From Acidimicrobiales bacterium (GTDB lineage: Bacteria; Actinomycetota; Acidimicrobiia; Acidimicrobiales; SHLQ01): 64,000 bases of DNA. The DNA lies in contig JAHDEJ010000026.1 of the NCBI GenBank assembly GCA_020628865.1, forward strand, positions 1 through 64,000, written 5' to 3'. Shown here piece by piece: positions 51,460 through 59,240 of this stretch (position 1 is its first letter; every line of letters begins with the position of its first letter). Made by a program: the position numbers and the translations under genes. Under the pieces are notes generated by a model. It saw nothing but the letters and a program-made list of their open reading frames with translations, was not told where the DNA came from and ran no database searches.

Positions 51460-52698
51460 ATGAGCGTTTCAGATGCGACAAATGCATCACCGGTGTCCAC
51501 TGGCGACGCCGAGCCGCCGCGCTTGCTGTCCGGCGCCGAATCGATCCTGGAAGCGCTGATCGACGTCGACCATCCCCGGAAGGTCGCAGCATCCCGATGG
51601 GCGGCGGAACATCTCACCGACCCGTCCCTTGCGGAGCGGGACCACAGCTGCACGTTCTGGGCCGAGGGCTGGAAGCGGCTCGCCGATCGCGGCATGTTCG
51701 GACTGCTCGCCGACGAGCGCCACGGTGGCCAGAACCTCGAACTGTGTGCCGCCCTCCTCACGATCGAAGGACTCGGCCACGGTTGCCGTGACGAGGGCCT
51801 GATTTTCGCCATGAGCTCCCAGGTGCTGACCATGCAGCTCACGCTCCAACGATTCGGATCAAAGGATCAGCAGGATCGGTGGATGCCGCACCTCCTGAGC
51901 GGCGATGCGTTCGGCGCCTTCGCAATGACCGAACCCAACTCGGGATCCGACGCATACTCCCTTTCCACCACCGCGGAGCGCACCTCCGAGGGCTACGTCC
52001 TGAATGGCGAGAAGGCGTGGATCACAATGGCCCCGCTCGCCGACGTGTTCGTCGTGTTCGCAACGGTCAACCCGGACGTCGGCCGGTGGGGCATCACCTC
52101 GTTCCTCGTCCCCGGCGACACCCCAGGCCTGATCGTCGGCCCGAACATGCCCAAGTCCGGCATGCGGACGACGCCGTTCGCCAACGTTCGCTTCGAGAAC
52201 TGCGCGATCCCCGAATCGGCCCGCATCGGGGCCGAAGGCGCCGGCGCAAGCATGTTCTCCTCCGCCATGGAGGCCGAGCGCGGTTTCCTTCTCGCCAGCG
52301 GTGTCGGCGCACTCCAACGAGTGCTCGAAGACACGGTCGAGTTCGCCAGCTCTCGCGAACAGTTCGGTCAGGCGATCGGTGCCTTCCAGGGCGTGTCGCA
52401 CCCCATCGCCGAGATCAAACTCGCCCATGAATCCGCCCGGCTGCTGCTCTACAAAGCCGCAGCGCTCCAACAACGCGGCGACGCCTCCATGATGGCGGCG
52501 GCGCTCGCAAAACTCGGTGCTTCCGAGGCCGTACTCAGCGGTTCCCTGACCTCACTCGAGGTGCATGGAGCCCGCGGCTACGTCACCGAATACGAAGTCG
52601 AGCGCGAAGTCCGCAACGCGCTCGGCGGCGTGATCTATGGCGGCTCGTCCGCCATCCAGAAAAACATCATCGCCCGACTCCTCGGGCTCCCCGGCTGA
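51460..52698 (+). CDS. Acyl-CoA dehydrogenase-family enzyme of the peptide locus
   Basis: A 412-residue flavoprotein of the acyl-CoA dehydrogenase family. 'AFAMTEPNSGSDAYSLSTTAE', 'LNGEKAWITMAPLADVFVVFA', 'REQFGQAIGAFQGVSHPIAEIK' and 'VHGARGYVTEYEVEREVRNALGG' are typical. In the C-terminal motif the usual EGT/GGTxEIQ reads 'IYGGSSAIQKNIIA', so no Glu is present there. Its head-to-head placement with the adenylation gene (162-base gap) suggests it oxidises the carrier-bound starter, as PltE oxidises prolyl-S-PCP. The start at MSVSDAT is supported by GGAAGG; an in-frame GTG lies 57 bases upstream. Confidence 0.9.
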   Translation: MSVSDATNASPVSTGDAEPPRLLSGAESILEALIDVDHPRKVAASRWAAEHLTDPSLAERDHSCTFWAEGWKRLADRGMFGLLADERHGGQNLELCAALLTIEGLGHGCRDEGLIFAMSSQVLTMQLTLQRFGSKDQQDRWMPHLLSGDAFGAFAMTEPNSGSDAYSLSTTAERTSEGYVLNGEKAWITMAPLADVFVVFATVNPDVGRWGITSFLVPGDTPGLIVGPNMPKSGMRTTPFANVRFENCAIPESARIGAEGAGASMFSSAMEAERGFLLASGVGALQRVLEDTVEFASSREQFGQAIGAFQGVSHPIAEIKLAHESARLLLYKAAALQQRGDASMMAAALAKLGASEAVLSGSLTSLEVHGARGYVTEYEVEREVRNALGGVIYGGSSAIQKNIIARLLGLPG

Positions 52699-52703
52699 AA
52701 GTG

Positions 52704-54083
52704 ATGCAAACCGTGAATACAGACCCCCGCCAAGAAGCCAAGAAGGTGCGCCGGATACGGCTGCTCCTCGTGGCAACGCTCATCCCACTGTTTGGATGGG
52801 CGTTCACCAGCGCCGCCTCGGCCCACGACGGCACGAGCAGCGTGATCTTCCTCGACATCTACCCGGATGGAACGGTCGAGGGGCAGGTCGAGCATCCCTA
52901 TGCGCTCCTCAACGAGGAGTTCGGCTTCGAACTCGACCCGGACACCTCGACCGAAGATGACGTCGCCGCCACGAACATCATCATGAAGGACTTCAACACC
53001 CAGAGCCTCATGATCGAGATGGACGGCGAACTGTGGCCCATCACCTTCACGGACACCGAGGTCGTCCCCACGGAGAACACCACCTACGCGGGCTACAACT
53101 TCGTCGTCGACCGAGTCTTCGATGAAGCGCCCCGAATCTTCGACGTGACCTACTCGGGCATCTTCGACACCCGGGCCGGCCACAGCGGTTTCGTCACGAT
53201 CCGCACCGACCCGGTGACCGGCACGTTCCTCAACGAGGCCGACTTCCAGCCGGACCTCATGTCGTCGAACGATCCGACCACCAGCGTCAACCTGGACGAC
53301 CCCAACACGATGGCCGCCCTTCGAGGCACGATCTGGCTCGGTATGGAGCACATCTTCATCGGCACGGACCACATCCTGTTCGTGCTCGTGCTCCTGCTCC
53401 CCGCCGTGATGCTCTTCTCGCTCGCCGGCGGCTGGAAGCCCGTACCCGACTTCAAGTCCGGCCTCTGGCGGGTCCTGAAGATCGCCACGATGTTCACGAT
53501 CGCCCACTCCATCACGCTCACGCTTGGCGGCCTGGAGATCATCGAGCTACCCGGGAAGTTCGTCGAGACGGTGATTGCGCTGTCGATCATCGCGGCGGCG
53601 TTCCACAACCTGAAACCGATCTTCGCCAACCAGGAGCACATGATCGCCTTCGCCTTCGGCATCTTCCATGGCTTCGGATTCGCCGGCCTGCTCTCCGACC
53701 TCGGCGTCGGTCGCGGTCAGCGTCTGCTGTCGCTCTTCGGCTTCAACCTCGGCGTCGAGATCGGTCAGGCGTTCATCATCCTGCTCCTGTTCCCGGCCCT
53801 GTACCTGCTGCGCCGCACCGTCTACTACCCGATGATCATCAAGGTCGGCTCGATGCTGCTCGCACTCGTCGCCGCCATCTGGGCGATCGAGCGCATCTTC
53901 GAGACGTCGCTGGGCATCGACGACATCCTCGAGAAGTTCACCCGGGCTCCACGCGTCTTCGTGCTGATCGCGATCGTCACGGCAATCGCCGCCGCGGTCC
54001 GTCAGGTCGAGGACACTCGAGGCCAACTGATCTCCGTCGAGGACGGCGCATCAGACGACCAGGAGTTCGCCGGAATCCGCTGA
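52704..54083 (+). CDS. HupE/UreJ-family membrane protein
   Basis: A 459-residue exported membrane protein. A signal-like segment ends at 'ASAHDG', a roughly 170-residue extracytoplasmic domain follows, then a HupE/UreJ-type region with 'GMEHIFIGTDHILFVLVLLLP', 'FTIAHSITLTLGG', 'GIFHGFGFAGLL' and 'FNLGVEIGQAF', whose His and Asp residues could bind metal. About seven transmembrane segments are present. HupE and UreJ are linked to nickel or cobalt entry; this long form occurs without hydrogenase or urease genes here. It starts five bases after the dehydrogenase stop, so the two are likely co-transcribed. Confidence 0.88.
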   Translation: MQTVNTDPRQEAKKVRRIRLLLVATLIPLFGWAFTSAASAHDGTSSVIFLDIYPDGTVEGQVEHPYALLNEEFGFELDPDTSTEDDVAATNIIMKDFNTQSLMIEMDGELWPITFTDTEVVPTENTTYAGYNFVVDRVFDEAPRIFDVTYSGIFDTRAGHSGFVTIRTDPVTGTFLNEADFQPDLMSSNDPTTSVNLDDPNTMAALRGTIWLGMEHIFIGTDHILFVLVLLLPAVMLFSLAGGWKPVPDFKSGLWRVLKIATMFTIAHSITLTLGGLEIIELPGKFVETVIALSIIAAAFHNLKPIFANQEHMIAFAFGIFHGFGFAGLLSDLGVGRGQRLLSLFGFNLGVEIGQAFIILLLFPALYLLRRTVYYPMIIKVGSMLLALVAAIWAIERIFETSLGIDDILEKFTRAPRVFVLIAIVTAIAAAVRQVEDTRGQLISVEDGASDDQEFAGIR

Positions 54084-54093
54084 TTCATTCGTT

Positions 54094-54123
54094 CGGGGTC
54101 GGGCTTGCCGGAGCCCGGCCCCG
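54094..54123. terminator. Bidirectional hairpin terminator between convergent genes
   Basis: CGGGGTCGGGCT pairs with AGCCCGGCCCCG over 12 base pairs (one G-T) around a six-base loop, between the convergent HupE-like and SRPBCC genes. There is no T-tract. Confidence 0.6.
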
Positions 54124-54134
54124 ATCGTTCGCGT

Positions 54135-54623
54135 TCAGCGACGTTCGACCATCCGGCGGATGCCTTCGAGCGTCTTGACCATGTTCTCCTGGAAGATCAT
54201 CAGGCGCTTCTCGATGATCTTCTCTTCGGAGTCGGGGTGGCGTTCGATCGCTGCGGTCAGCCCCGAGGGCGCCGTGCCCACGACCACGGTGTAATGCACC
54301 TCGGTACCGTCGGGAACCGAACGCTGCGTAAAGGTCCACGTGGCCACGGGATCATCGGCGTCGCCGACCGTCCATCCGAAGGACCGATCGGTGTCGAGCG
54401 TGGTGATCGTCGATGTGCTTTCCCATTCGCGCTCACCCATGCGCTGAACGCCGACGAACGACGCTCCGAGCGTGCCGGGACGGCCACCGACCCAGCGGCA
54501 GGACTGGAACTCGGTACCGAAGCCAGCGAGCGTTTCGAGGCTCGAAAGGACGGCGAACACCTCATCCGGTGCGGCTTCCATGGTGGTTTCGACGGTGACC
54601 GACGGTTGATCGCTGAGGCGCAT
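54135..54623 (-). CDS. SRPBCC-family (START-like) protein
   Basis: A 162-residue SRPBCC/polyketide-cyclase-like protein: 'VTVETTMEAAPDEVFAVLSSLETLAGF' opening (overview), 'CRWVGGRPGTLGASFVG', 'ATWTFTQRSVPDGTEVHYTVVVG' and a long C-terminal helix. The fold has a hydrophobic ligand pocket. The ligand is unknown. A TAGCTT box lies six bases before the ATG. Confidence 0.88.
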   Translation of the reverse strand: MRLSDQPSVTVETTMEAAPDEVFAVLSSLETLAGFGTEFQSCRWVGGRPGTLGASFVGVQRMGEREWESTSTITTLDTDRSFGWTVGDADDPVATWTFTQRSVPDGTEVHYTVVVGTAPSGLTAAIERHPDSEEKIIEKRLMIFQENMVKTLEGIRRMVERR

Positions 54624-54629
54624 CCGCCC

Positions 54630-54635
54630 AAGCTA
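54630..54635 (-). promoter_or_regulatory. Leaderless -10 box of the SRPBCC gene
   Basis: TAGCTT on the minus strand, six bases before the ATG. Confidence 0.5.
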
Positions 54636-54652
54636 GCGACCGCGGGCCGGCA

Positions 54653-55255
54653 TCAGTCCCTCAGGACACGTCCGGAGAGGAATGCGGCCTGTTCGGCGGC
54701 GCAGGCGGCGTGCACGAAGCAGGTCTCGTCGTGGTCGTTCGTGAGCCCCTCCGACTGCATGAAGGCATAGGCCGTCGTCGGGCCGAAGAACTTCCAACCG
54801 CGACGTTTCAACTCCTTGGCGAGGGCAGTGGATCGCTGGGTGATCGCCGGGATTCCACCCTCGTCGGTGCGTTCGGGCTCGGGAACGGCCCACGACCAGA
54901 TCCAGTCGACGAGTGAGCCCTCTTCGTCGATCAGTTCTCGGGCCCGCTGGGCGTTGTTGATGGTCGCTTCGATCTTGCCGCGGTGCCGGATGATGCCGGC
55001 GTCGTCGAGCAGTCGTTCCACGTCGGTTTCGCTGTAGGCGGCCACGGTGTCGATGTCGAAGCCGCTGAAGACCTCACGAAAGCGATCCCGTTTCCGCAGG
55101 ATGGTGAGCCAGGACAGGCCGGACTGAAACCCTTCGAGGCAGATCTTCTCGAACAGTCGATGCGCATCGGTCGTGGGGCGGCCCCACTCCCGGTCGTGGT
55201 ACGCAAGGTAGTCCTCGTGGCCGGTCGGCCATCCACATCGGGTCACGTCCTCCAT
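54653..55255 (-). CDS. tag: DNA-3-methyladenine glycosylase I
   Basis: A 200-residue base-excision repair enzyme that removes 3-methyladenine. The zinc-binding N-terminus reads 'RCGWPTGHEDYLAYHDREWG' with the conserved Cys and His; 'LFEKICLEGFQSGLSWLTIL' carries the catalytic Glu region, and the C-terminal 'GWKFFGPTTAYAFMQSEGLTNDH' and Cys/His pair ('ETCFVH') are typical of Tag. A TAGGTT box seven bases before the ATG suggests leaderless transcription. Confidence 0.96.
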   Translation of the reverse strand: MEDVTRCGWPTGHEDYLAYHDREWGRPTTDAHRLFEKICLEGFQSGLSWLTILRKRDRFREVFSGFDIDTVAAYSETDVERLLDDAGIIRHRGKIEATINNAQRARELIDEEGSLVDWIWSWAVPEPERTDEGGIPAITQRSTALAKELKRRGWKFFGPTTAYAFMQSEGLTNDHDETCFVHAACAAEQAAFLSGRVLRD

Positions 55256-55262
55256 GCCCCGA

Positions 55263-55268
55263 AACCTA
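55263..55268 (-). promoter_or_regulatory. Leaderless -10 box of tag
   Basis: TAGGTT on the minus strand, seven bases before the ATG. Confidence 0.5.
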
Positions 55269-55316
55269 CCCGATCACCACAAAACGCAGACAACCACCCT
55301 CCGCGGCCACGCGGCT

Positions 55317-55341
55317 ACACGTGGGGGCAGCCCCCAAGTGT
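55317..55341. terminator. Hairpin upstream of tag, possible terminator
   Basis: TGGGGGC-A-GCCCCCA with outer ACAC/GTGT pairing around one mismatch. It lies just past the stop of the small gene read toward tag, so it may end that transcript. A single-base loop means the inner pairs must open. Confidence 0.45.
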
Positions 55342-55401
55342 GAGGGAGTGCGCGCTGAGGGTGTTCGCCCGGGCGTGAGGGAGTGCGCGCTGGGGGTGTT
55401 C
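55340..55401. repeat. 27-base direct repeat, two copies with 35-base period
   Basis: GTGAGGGAGTGCGCGCTG followed by RGGGTGTTC occurs twice with one difference. The second copy ends at the stop codon of the small gene on the minus strand. Purpose unknown. Confidence 0.8.
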
Positions 55402-55657
55402 AGCAGACGGGATCGAGGGGATCGTCGTCGAAGAGATCGTCGAGCCAGTTGAGGCCGGCGGCCGGGTGATAGCGGTACCGACGACGACGCAGACGTTCCG
55501 TGTCGAGGTCGACAACATTGGTTTCCTCGAGCGGCGCAACCTCATGCTCGTCGAGTTCATCGACGAGATCGGGTCCCGCAGGGACGAGGTGCAGATGACG
55601 TGCCATACCGAGTTCATCGGCACGTTGGGTCAGATTCTGAAGCCAACCGACACGCAC
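55400..55657 (-). CDS. Small hypothetical protein
   Basis: An 85-residue frame beginning with GTG; an ATG at 55606 (MARHLHLVPAGPDLVDE) would give 68 residues and looks like a more natural start. The C-terminus is acidic and aromatic, 'LNWLDDLFDDDPLDPVC', after an Arg-rich stretch. No family recognised. It lies 16 bases after the secreted metallopeptidase-like gene and may be co-transcribed. Confidence 0.5.
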   Translation of the reverse strand: MRVGWLQNLTQRADELGMARHLHLVPAGPDLVDELDEHEVAPLEETNVVDLDTERLRRRRYRYHPAAGLNWLDDLFDDDPLDPVC

Positions 55658-55673
55658 GGCGATGTCGATTGTG

Positions 55674-56447
55674 TTACGAGGCCAGCTCTTTCAAGAGCGC
55701 CAGATCGTCCGTGTCCGGCTGGCCGGCCAACGTCGACTGTGTCTGCACACCCGTCTCCCACACGGCGAACGCTTCTGCGAAGTCCCCTGCGCCGGTGGCA
55801 AAGTCCGGCGCCGATTCGTTGGGCCACCAGGTGGTGGAGGCCGCCAACCCCCGCTGCGCCAACCACCGGTCCCGATCGTCCGGCGAGTTCAGTTCAACAT
55901 CGATGACGTGACCGAGCTCGTGGGCCAGCACGCGGTGCAGAGACGCCGCCGTGTCAGAATCGCGAACGAAGATCTCGATGCGGTGCTCGGCCGGATAGGT
56001 CAGCGCTCGCAGGCCGGCCCGTGGTCCCAGGAACTCGATCCGCAAATCGGGAAACGCCGCCTGCCAGTCGTATTGCACACGGGCCAGAGCCTGCTCCTCG
56101 ATCGACAACGGAAGCGTCGACGTCGTGGTCGGTGCCACCGTCGACGAAGCGCTGGTCGGCGCTGCCGCAACCGATGTCGCTGTCGAAACGATCGTGGTCG
56201 GAGGTGCCGCCGACGTGCTGGGCACGGTCGACGACGCCGCGTCGTCCGCCTCTGCGACGACCATCTCGTCCGCCACGGCTGCGCCGAGGAGATTCAGCGG
56301 GAGATCGCCAACCGGCGCTTCCTCGACCGCTCCGGCCACCTCGACCCGGACGTCATCGACGACGTCCGAGGCTCCTGCGATCGGGTCCACCAGCGCGACG
56401 ATGCCCAGCGCGCATGCCAGCCCGATCGCACCTCGACGTCCCCTCAC
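55674..56447 (-). CDS. Secreted HEXXH metallopeptidase-like protein
   Basis: A 257-residue exported protein from GTG 56447 (an in-frame TTG precedes it). A signal peptide is followed by a Thr/Ser/Ala-rich linker (about 60-115) and a small domain with 'VLAHELGHVIDVELN', a zinc-binding HEXXH helix, then 'GAGDFAEAFAVWETG' that could supply the third ligand. The arrangement resembles short bacterial zincin domains of unknown specificity. It is probably anchored or released at the cell surface. Confidence 0.75.
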   Translation of the reverse strand: MRGRRGAIGLACALGIVALVDPIAGASDVVDDVRVEVAGAVEEAPVGDLPLNLLGAAVADEMVVAEADDAASSTVPSTSAAPPTTIVSTATSVAAAPTSASSTVAPTTTSTLPLSIEEQALARVQYDWQAAFPDLRIEFLGPRAGLRALTYPAEHRIEIFVRDSDTAASLHRVLAHELGHVIDVELNSPDDRDRWLAQRGLAASTTWWPNESAPDFATGAGDFAEAFAVWETGVQTQSTLAGQPDTDDLALLKELAS

Positions 56448-56539
56448 CAACCCCTGTGTAGAACACGGCGATCAGTGACGCAAAACGAGAACGACCCGAC
56501 GCTCCGTGACGGAAGCGCCGGGTCGAAATCGTTGAAATC

Positions 56540-56896
56540 TCAGGCGAGGAAGTCGGCGATGCGATCCTTCGGCCGACCGATGATGGCCTTCTTGCCACGC
56601 ACCACGATCGGCCGCTGCAGCAGGGCCTTCTGCTCGCTCAACAGGTCGATCACCGCCTCGGGATTGCCGACGTAATCGTCCGCATTCAGCTCGAGCTTCT
56701 TGAACTTCGAGTCCTTGCGGACCAGGTCCTCAACGGGATCCTCGAGACCGGCGACGATCTTCTCCAGCGCCGCCCGATCCGGCGGCTCCTTCATGTACAG
56801 CACGACATCGTGGTCCACGCCCAGATCCTCGGCGACCGCCAAGGCATTTTTGGACGAACCTCAATGCGGGTTGTGATAGATCGTGACGTCAGCCAT
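56540..56896 (-). CDS. ArsC-family (arsenate reductase-like) selenoprotein, Sec at codon 12
   Basis: Read through one in-frame TGA, this is a 118-residue ArsC-family protein: 'MADVTIYHNPH' then Sec12 then 'GSSKNALAVAEDLGV'. The TGA is exactly where ArsC proteins have the catalytic Cys12. The three Arg residues of the ArsC active site are kept: Arg60 ('DLVRKD'), Arg95 ('QRPIVV') and Arg108 ('IIGRP'). AGGAG lies upstream of the ATG with normal spacing. A 7-bp hairpin with a GGTC loop starts 16 bases after the TGA, as for a bacterial SECIS. A conventional call would start at codon 19 (TTG) and lose the active site. No SelA/B/C gene is in the window. Arsenate reduction, or another thiol-redox role, is inferred. 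Confidence 0.88.
56827..56844 (-). promoter_or_regulatory. Bacterial SECIS-like hairpin of the ArsC selenoprotein
   Basis: CCTTGGC-GGTC-GCCGAGG in the mRNA: seven pairs (one G-U), a four-base loop beginning with GG, and 23 bases from the UGA to the loop. Size, spacing and loop guanines fit the consensus for SelB-recognised elements. Confidence 0.75.
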
Positions 56897-56931
56897 CGGG
56901 AGGTCTCCTCGGGTTGATGGACGGTTGGGGA

Positions 56932-57312
<381 letters not shown>

Positions 57313-58128
57313 CTACTCATCGACGGCCTCTTGTACGGACGCCGTTGCGCGGGCCGCAGCACGGCGTGCGTTCGACATGGCATCGCCGTCGGCCGCATCC
57401 GGGCCGAGGCTCTCTCCGTCGAGCGCCATCCAGAGCACGGCACCGACCGCGCCGCCGATGAGGGGGAAGAGGATGAAGGCCCAGAGTTGGCTGAGCGAGT
57501 CGCCGCCGGCGAACAACGCCATGCCGAGGGAGCGAACCGGGTTGACCGAGGTGTTGTCGACGGGGATCGTCACGAGGTGGATCAGTGCGAGCACGATGCC
57601 GACGTGCAGGCCGACGGCGCCCTTCGAGGCGTAGTCCTTGTTCGTCGTGCTGAGCACGGTGAAGACCAGCAGCGCGGTGAAGATGATCTCGACCATGACC
57701 ATCGGGCCGAAGCCCATGAATTCATCGGTCCAGCGGTTCGTGGCGAAGTTGGCGCCGGTCGCGCCTTCCACCCACCCGCGGCCGAGTGCCGACTCTGCGC
57801 TGGCGCTGCTGGCGATGATCCAGATGGTCAGCGCCCCGAGAATGGCTCCGACGAGCTGGCCGATGAGGTACGAGGGCACGAGCCGCCCCTCGACGTTTCT
57901 GGTGAGCACCATGCCGAGCGTCACCGCCGGGTTCACATGGCCGCCCGAGATCGGCCCAACCGAGTAGGCGATCACCATCAGCGAGAAGCCGAATCCCAAC
58001 GCAACCGCCAGCACTCCGGCGTCGCCGAACGTGCCGGGGATCGCTGCGAGCACGGCGAGGCCGGGGCCGCCGAGCATCAGGATGTAGGTCCCGAGGAGTT
58101 CGGCCAACAGAATTCTTGAGGCGCGCAT
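57313..58128 (-). CDS. Aquaporin/MIP-family channel
   Basis: A 271-residue major intrinsic protein. The first pore motif is 'SGGHVNPAVTLG' (NPA); the second is 'DNTSVNPVRSLG', NPV in place of NPA, followed by the selectivity-filter Arg. Six membrane segments and two half-helices are visible, and the C-terminus is a soluble Ala-rich tail. The filter Arg and residues around it resemble AqpZ-type water channels. The start MRASRILLAELLGTY is preceded by TATGCT six bases upstream. Confidence 0.93.
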   Translation of the reverse strand: MRASRILLAELLGTYILMLGGPGLAVLAAIPGTFGDAGVLAVALGFGFSLMVIAYSVGPISGGHVNPAVTLGMVLTRNVEGRLVPSYLIGQLVGAILGALTIWIIASSASAESALGRGWVEGATGANFATNRWTDEFMGFGPMVMVEIIFTALLVFTVLSTTNKDYASKGAVGLHVGIVLALIHLVTIPVDNTSVNPVRSLGMALFAGGDSLSQLWAFILFPLIGGAVGAVLWMALDGESLGPDAADGDAMSNARRAAARATASVQEAVDE

Positions 58129-58134
58129 CCGGGC

Positions 58135-58140
58135 AGCATA
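58135..58140 (-). promoter_or_regulatory. Leaderless -10 box of the aquaporin gene
   Basis: TATGCT on the minus strand, six bases before the ATG. Confidence 0.5.
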
Positions 58141-58187
58141 AGGGGCGGTGCCCCAAAGTGTGGATTCCAGCCGTGCAGGCGGGAAGG

Positions 58188-59240
58188 TCAGCCCTGGTGA
58201 TCGCTGCGGAAACGCTGCAGCGCCGAGCAATCGAACGACCCGACACCCGAGATGGACTCGGCCGGCCAGTCCACCCGGATCTCGACCACACCGGTCGTCG
58301 GCACCGGATGGGCCCAGTAGTCGATGGAGAGCACGTGCTGGTCGGGAATCCGGCGGTCGTTGGTCGCGATGCGCTCATCGCGCTGCCCGAGTTGGATCAT
58401 GCGCGGCGTCGGAGGCGGCAGTTGGGTGAACCGTGAATCGATGCGTCGATTGTCCATCGCCGTGCCGTCGGGAAGGATCACCTGGACGAGGAAGAAGTCG
58501 GGACCGTCCGAGTATCGGGCGCCTTCACCCGGAACCAGGGACTCCGTGGGCTCGAAGGTGGGCGGCAGCACCCAGTCGCGAAGCGACGAAACGGAAAGGC
58601 CGAAACCGAAGCCCTGGCCGTCAGTGTGGACCTCGGTCAGTTCGACGACGGCAGAGTCGCTCTGCGCGATGTTCGATGCGCCGTTGGTTCCGCTTCGTGG
58701 CAGCGAGCGAAGCCGACTGTTCGGGTTCGGACCCCACCACGACTGATGGTTGACCTGGCGCCGGTCCAGGGTGGCGATCAGTTCGTCCACTTCCTGTTTG
58801 CTCAGGTGACGAATGCCGTAGCCGACGAGGCGGCGGATCTCGTCCGGGTTGACGCCCAGGTCGCGTACGACCCGGCAGGCGCCGGAATGATCATCGAGCA
58901 GGAGACCGTGGAGGAGTTCGAACGGCCCGGTCGGACCCTTCCCATCGAGCCGCGGTGTGGCGAGCGCTTCACGGGCACGGGTGGACAATGTGGGCGGACC
59001 GGAAACGGTGGTCCCATCACGCTCGCGGTCCTCGAGAATCCGCTCCACCGCACGATCGACTCGGAGCACGTTGAGCGCAAACAGGTCGGCCAGTTCGACC
59101 AGGTCGCCGCGGGCGGTCGCAACCAGCCCGTACAACAGGTATTCGGTACCGCAGTGACCGTCGCCGTTGGCCAGCGCAGCGTGTTGAGCGACATCGAGTG
59201 CGAGCTGTGTCGCCTCGTCGAGATTGAACTGTTCCTGCAT
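58188..59240 (-). CDS. Clp N-terminal-domain protein without ATPase domain
   Basis: A 350-residue protein. Residues 1-165 contain a double Clp_N repeat: 'LDVAQHAALANGDGHCGTEYLLYGLV' and 'STRAREALATPRLDGKGPTGPFELLHGLLLD' (overview). The C-terminal half (about 200-350) is a beta-rich domain with 'PDFFLVQVILPDGT' and 'VVEIRVDWPAESISGVG' of no family I know. There is no AAA+ module, so it is not a chaperone itself; such proteins may act as adaptors or sense substrates. A TACCGT box lies eight bases before the ATG. Confidence 0.8.
   Translation of the reverse strand: MQEQFNLDEATQLALDVAQHAALANGDGHCGTEYLLYGLVATARGDLVELADLFALNVLRVDRAVERILEDRERDGTTVSGPPTLSTRAREALATPRLDGKGPTGPFELLHGLLLDDHSGACRVVRDLGVNPDEIRRLVGYGIRHLSKQEVDELIATLDRRQVNHQSWWGPNPNSRLRSLPRSGTNGASNIAQSDSAVVELTEVHTDGQGFGFGLSVSSLRDWVLPPTFEPTESLVPGEGARYSDGPDFFLVQVILPDGTAMDNRRIDSRFTQLPPPTPRMIQLGQRDERIATNDRRIPDQHVLSIDYWAHPVPTTGVVEIRVDWPAESISGVGSFDCSALQRFRSDHQG

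Noticed and set aside
56540-56896. ArsC gene as a pseudogene with a premature stop
   Set aside because: The only stop is TGA exactly at the catalytic residue, the rest of the frame and active site are intact, and a SECIS-like hairpin follows; selenocysteine explains it better.
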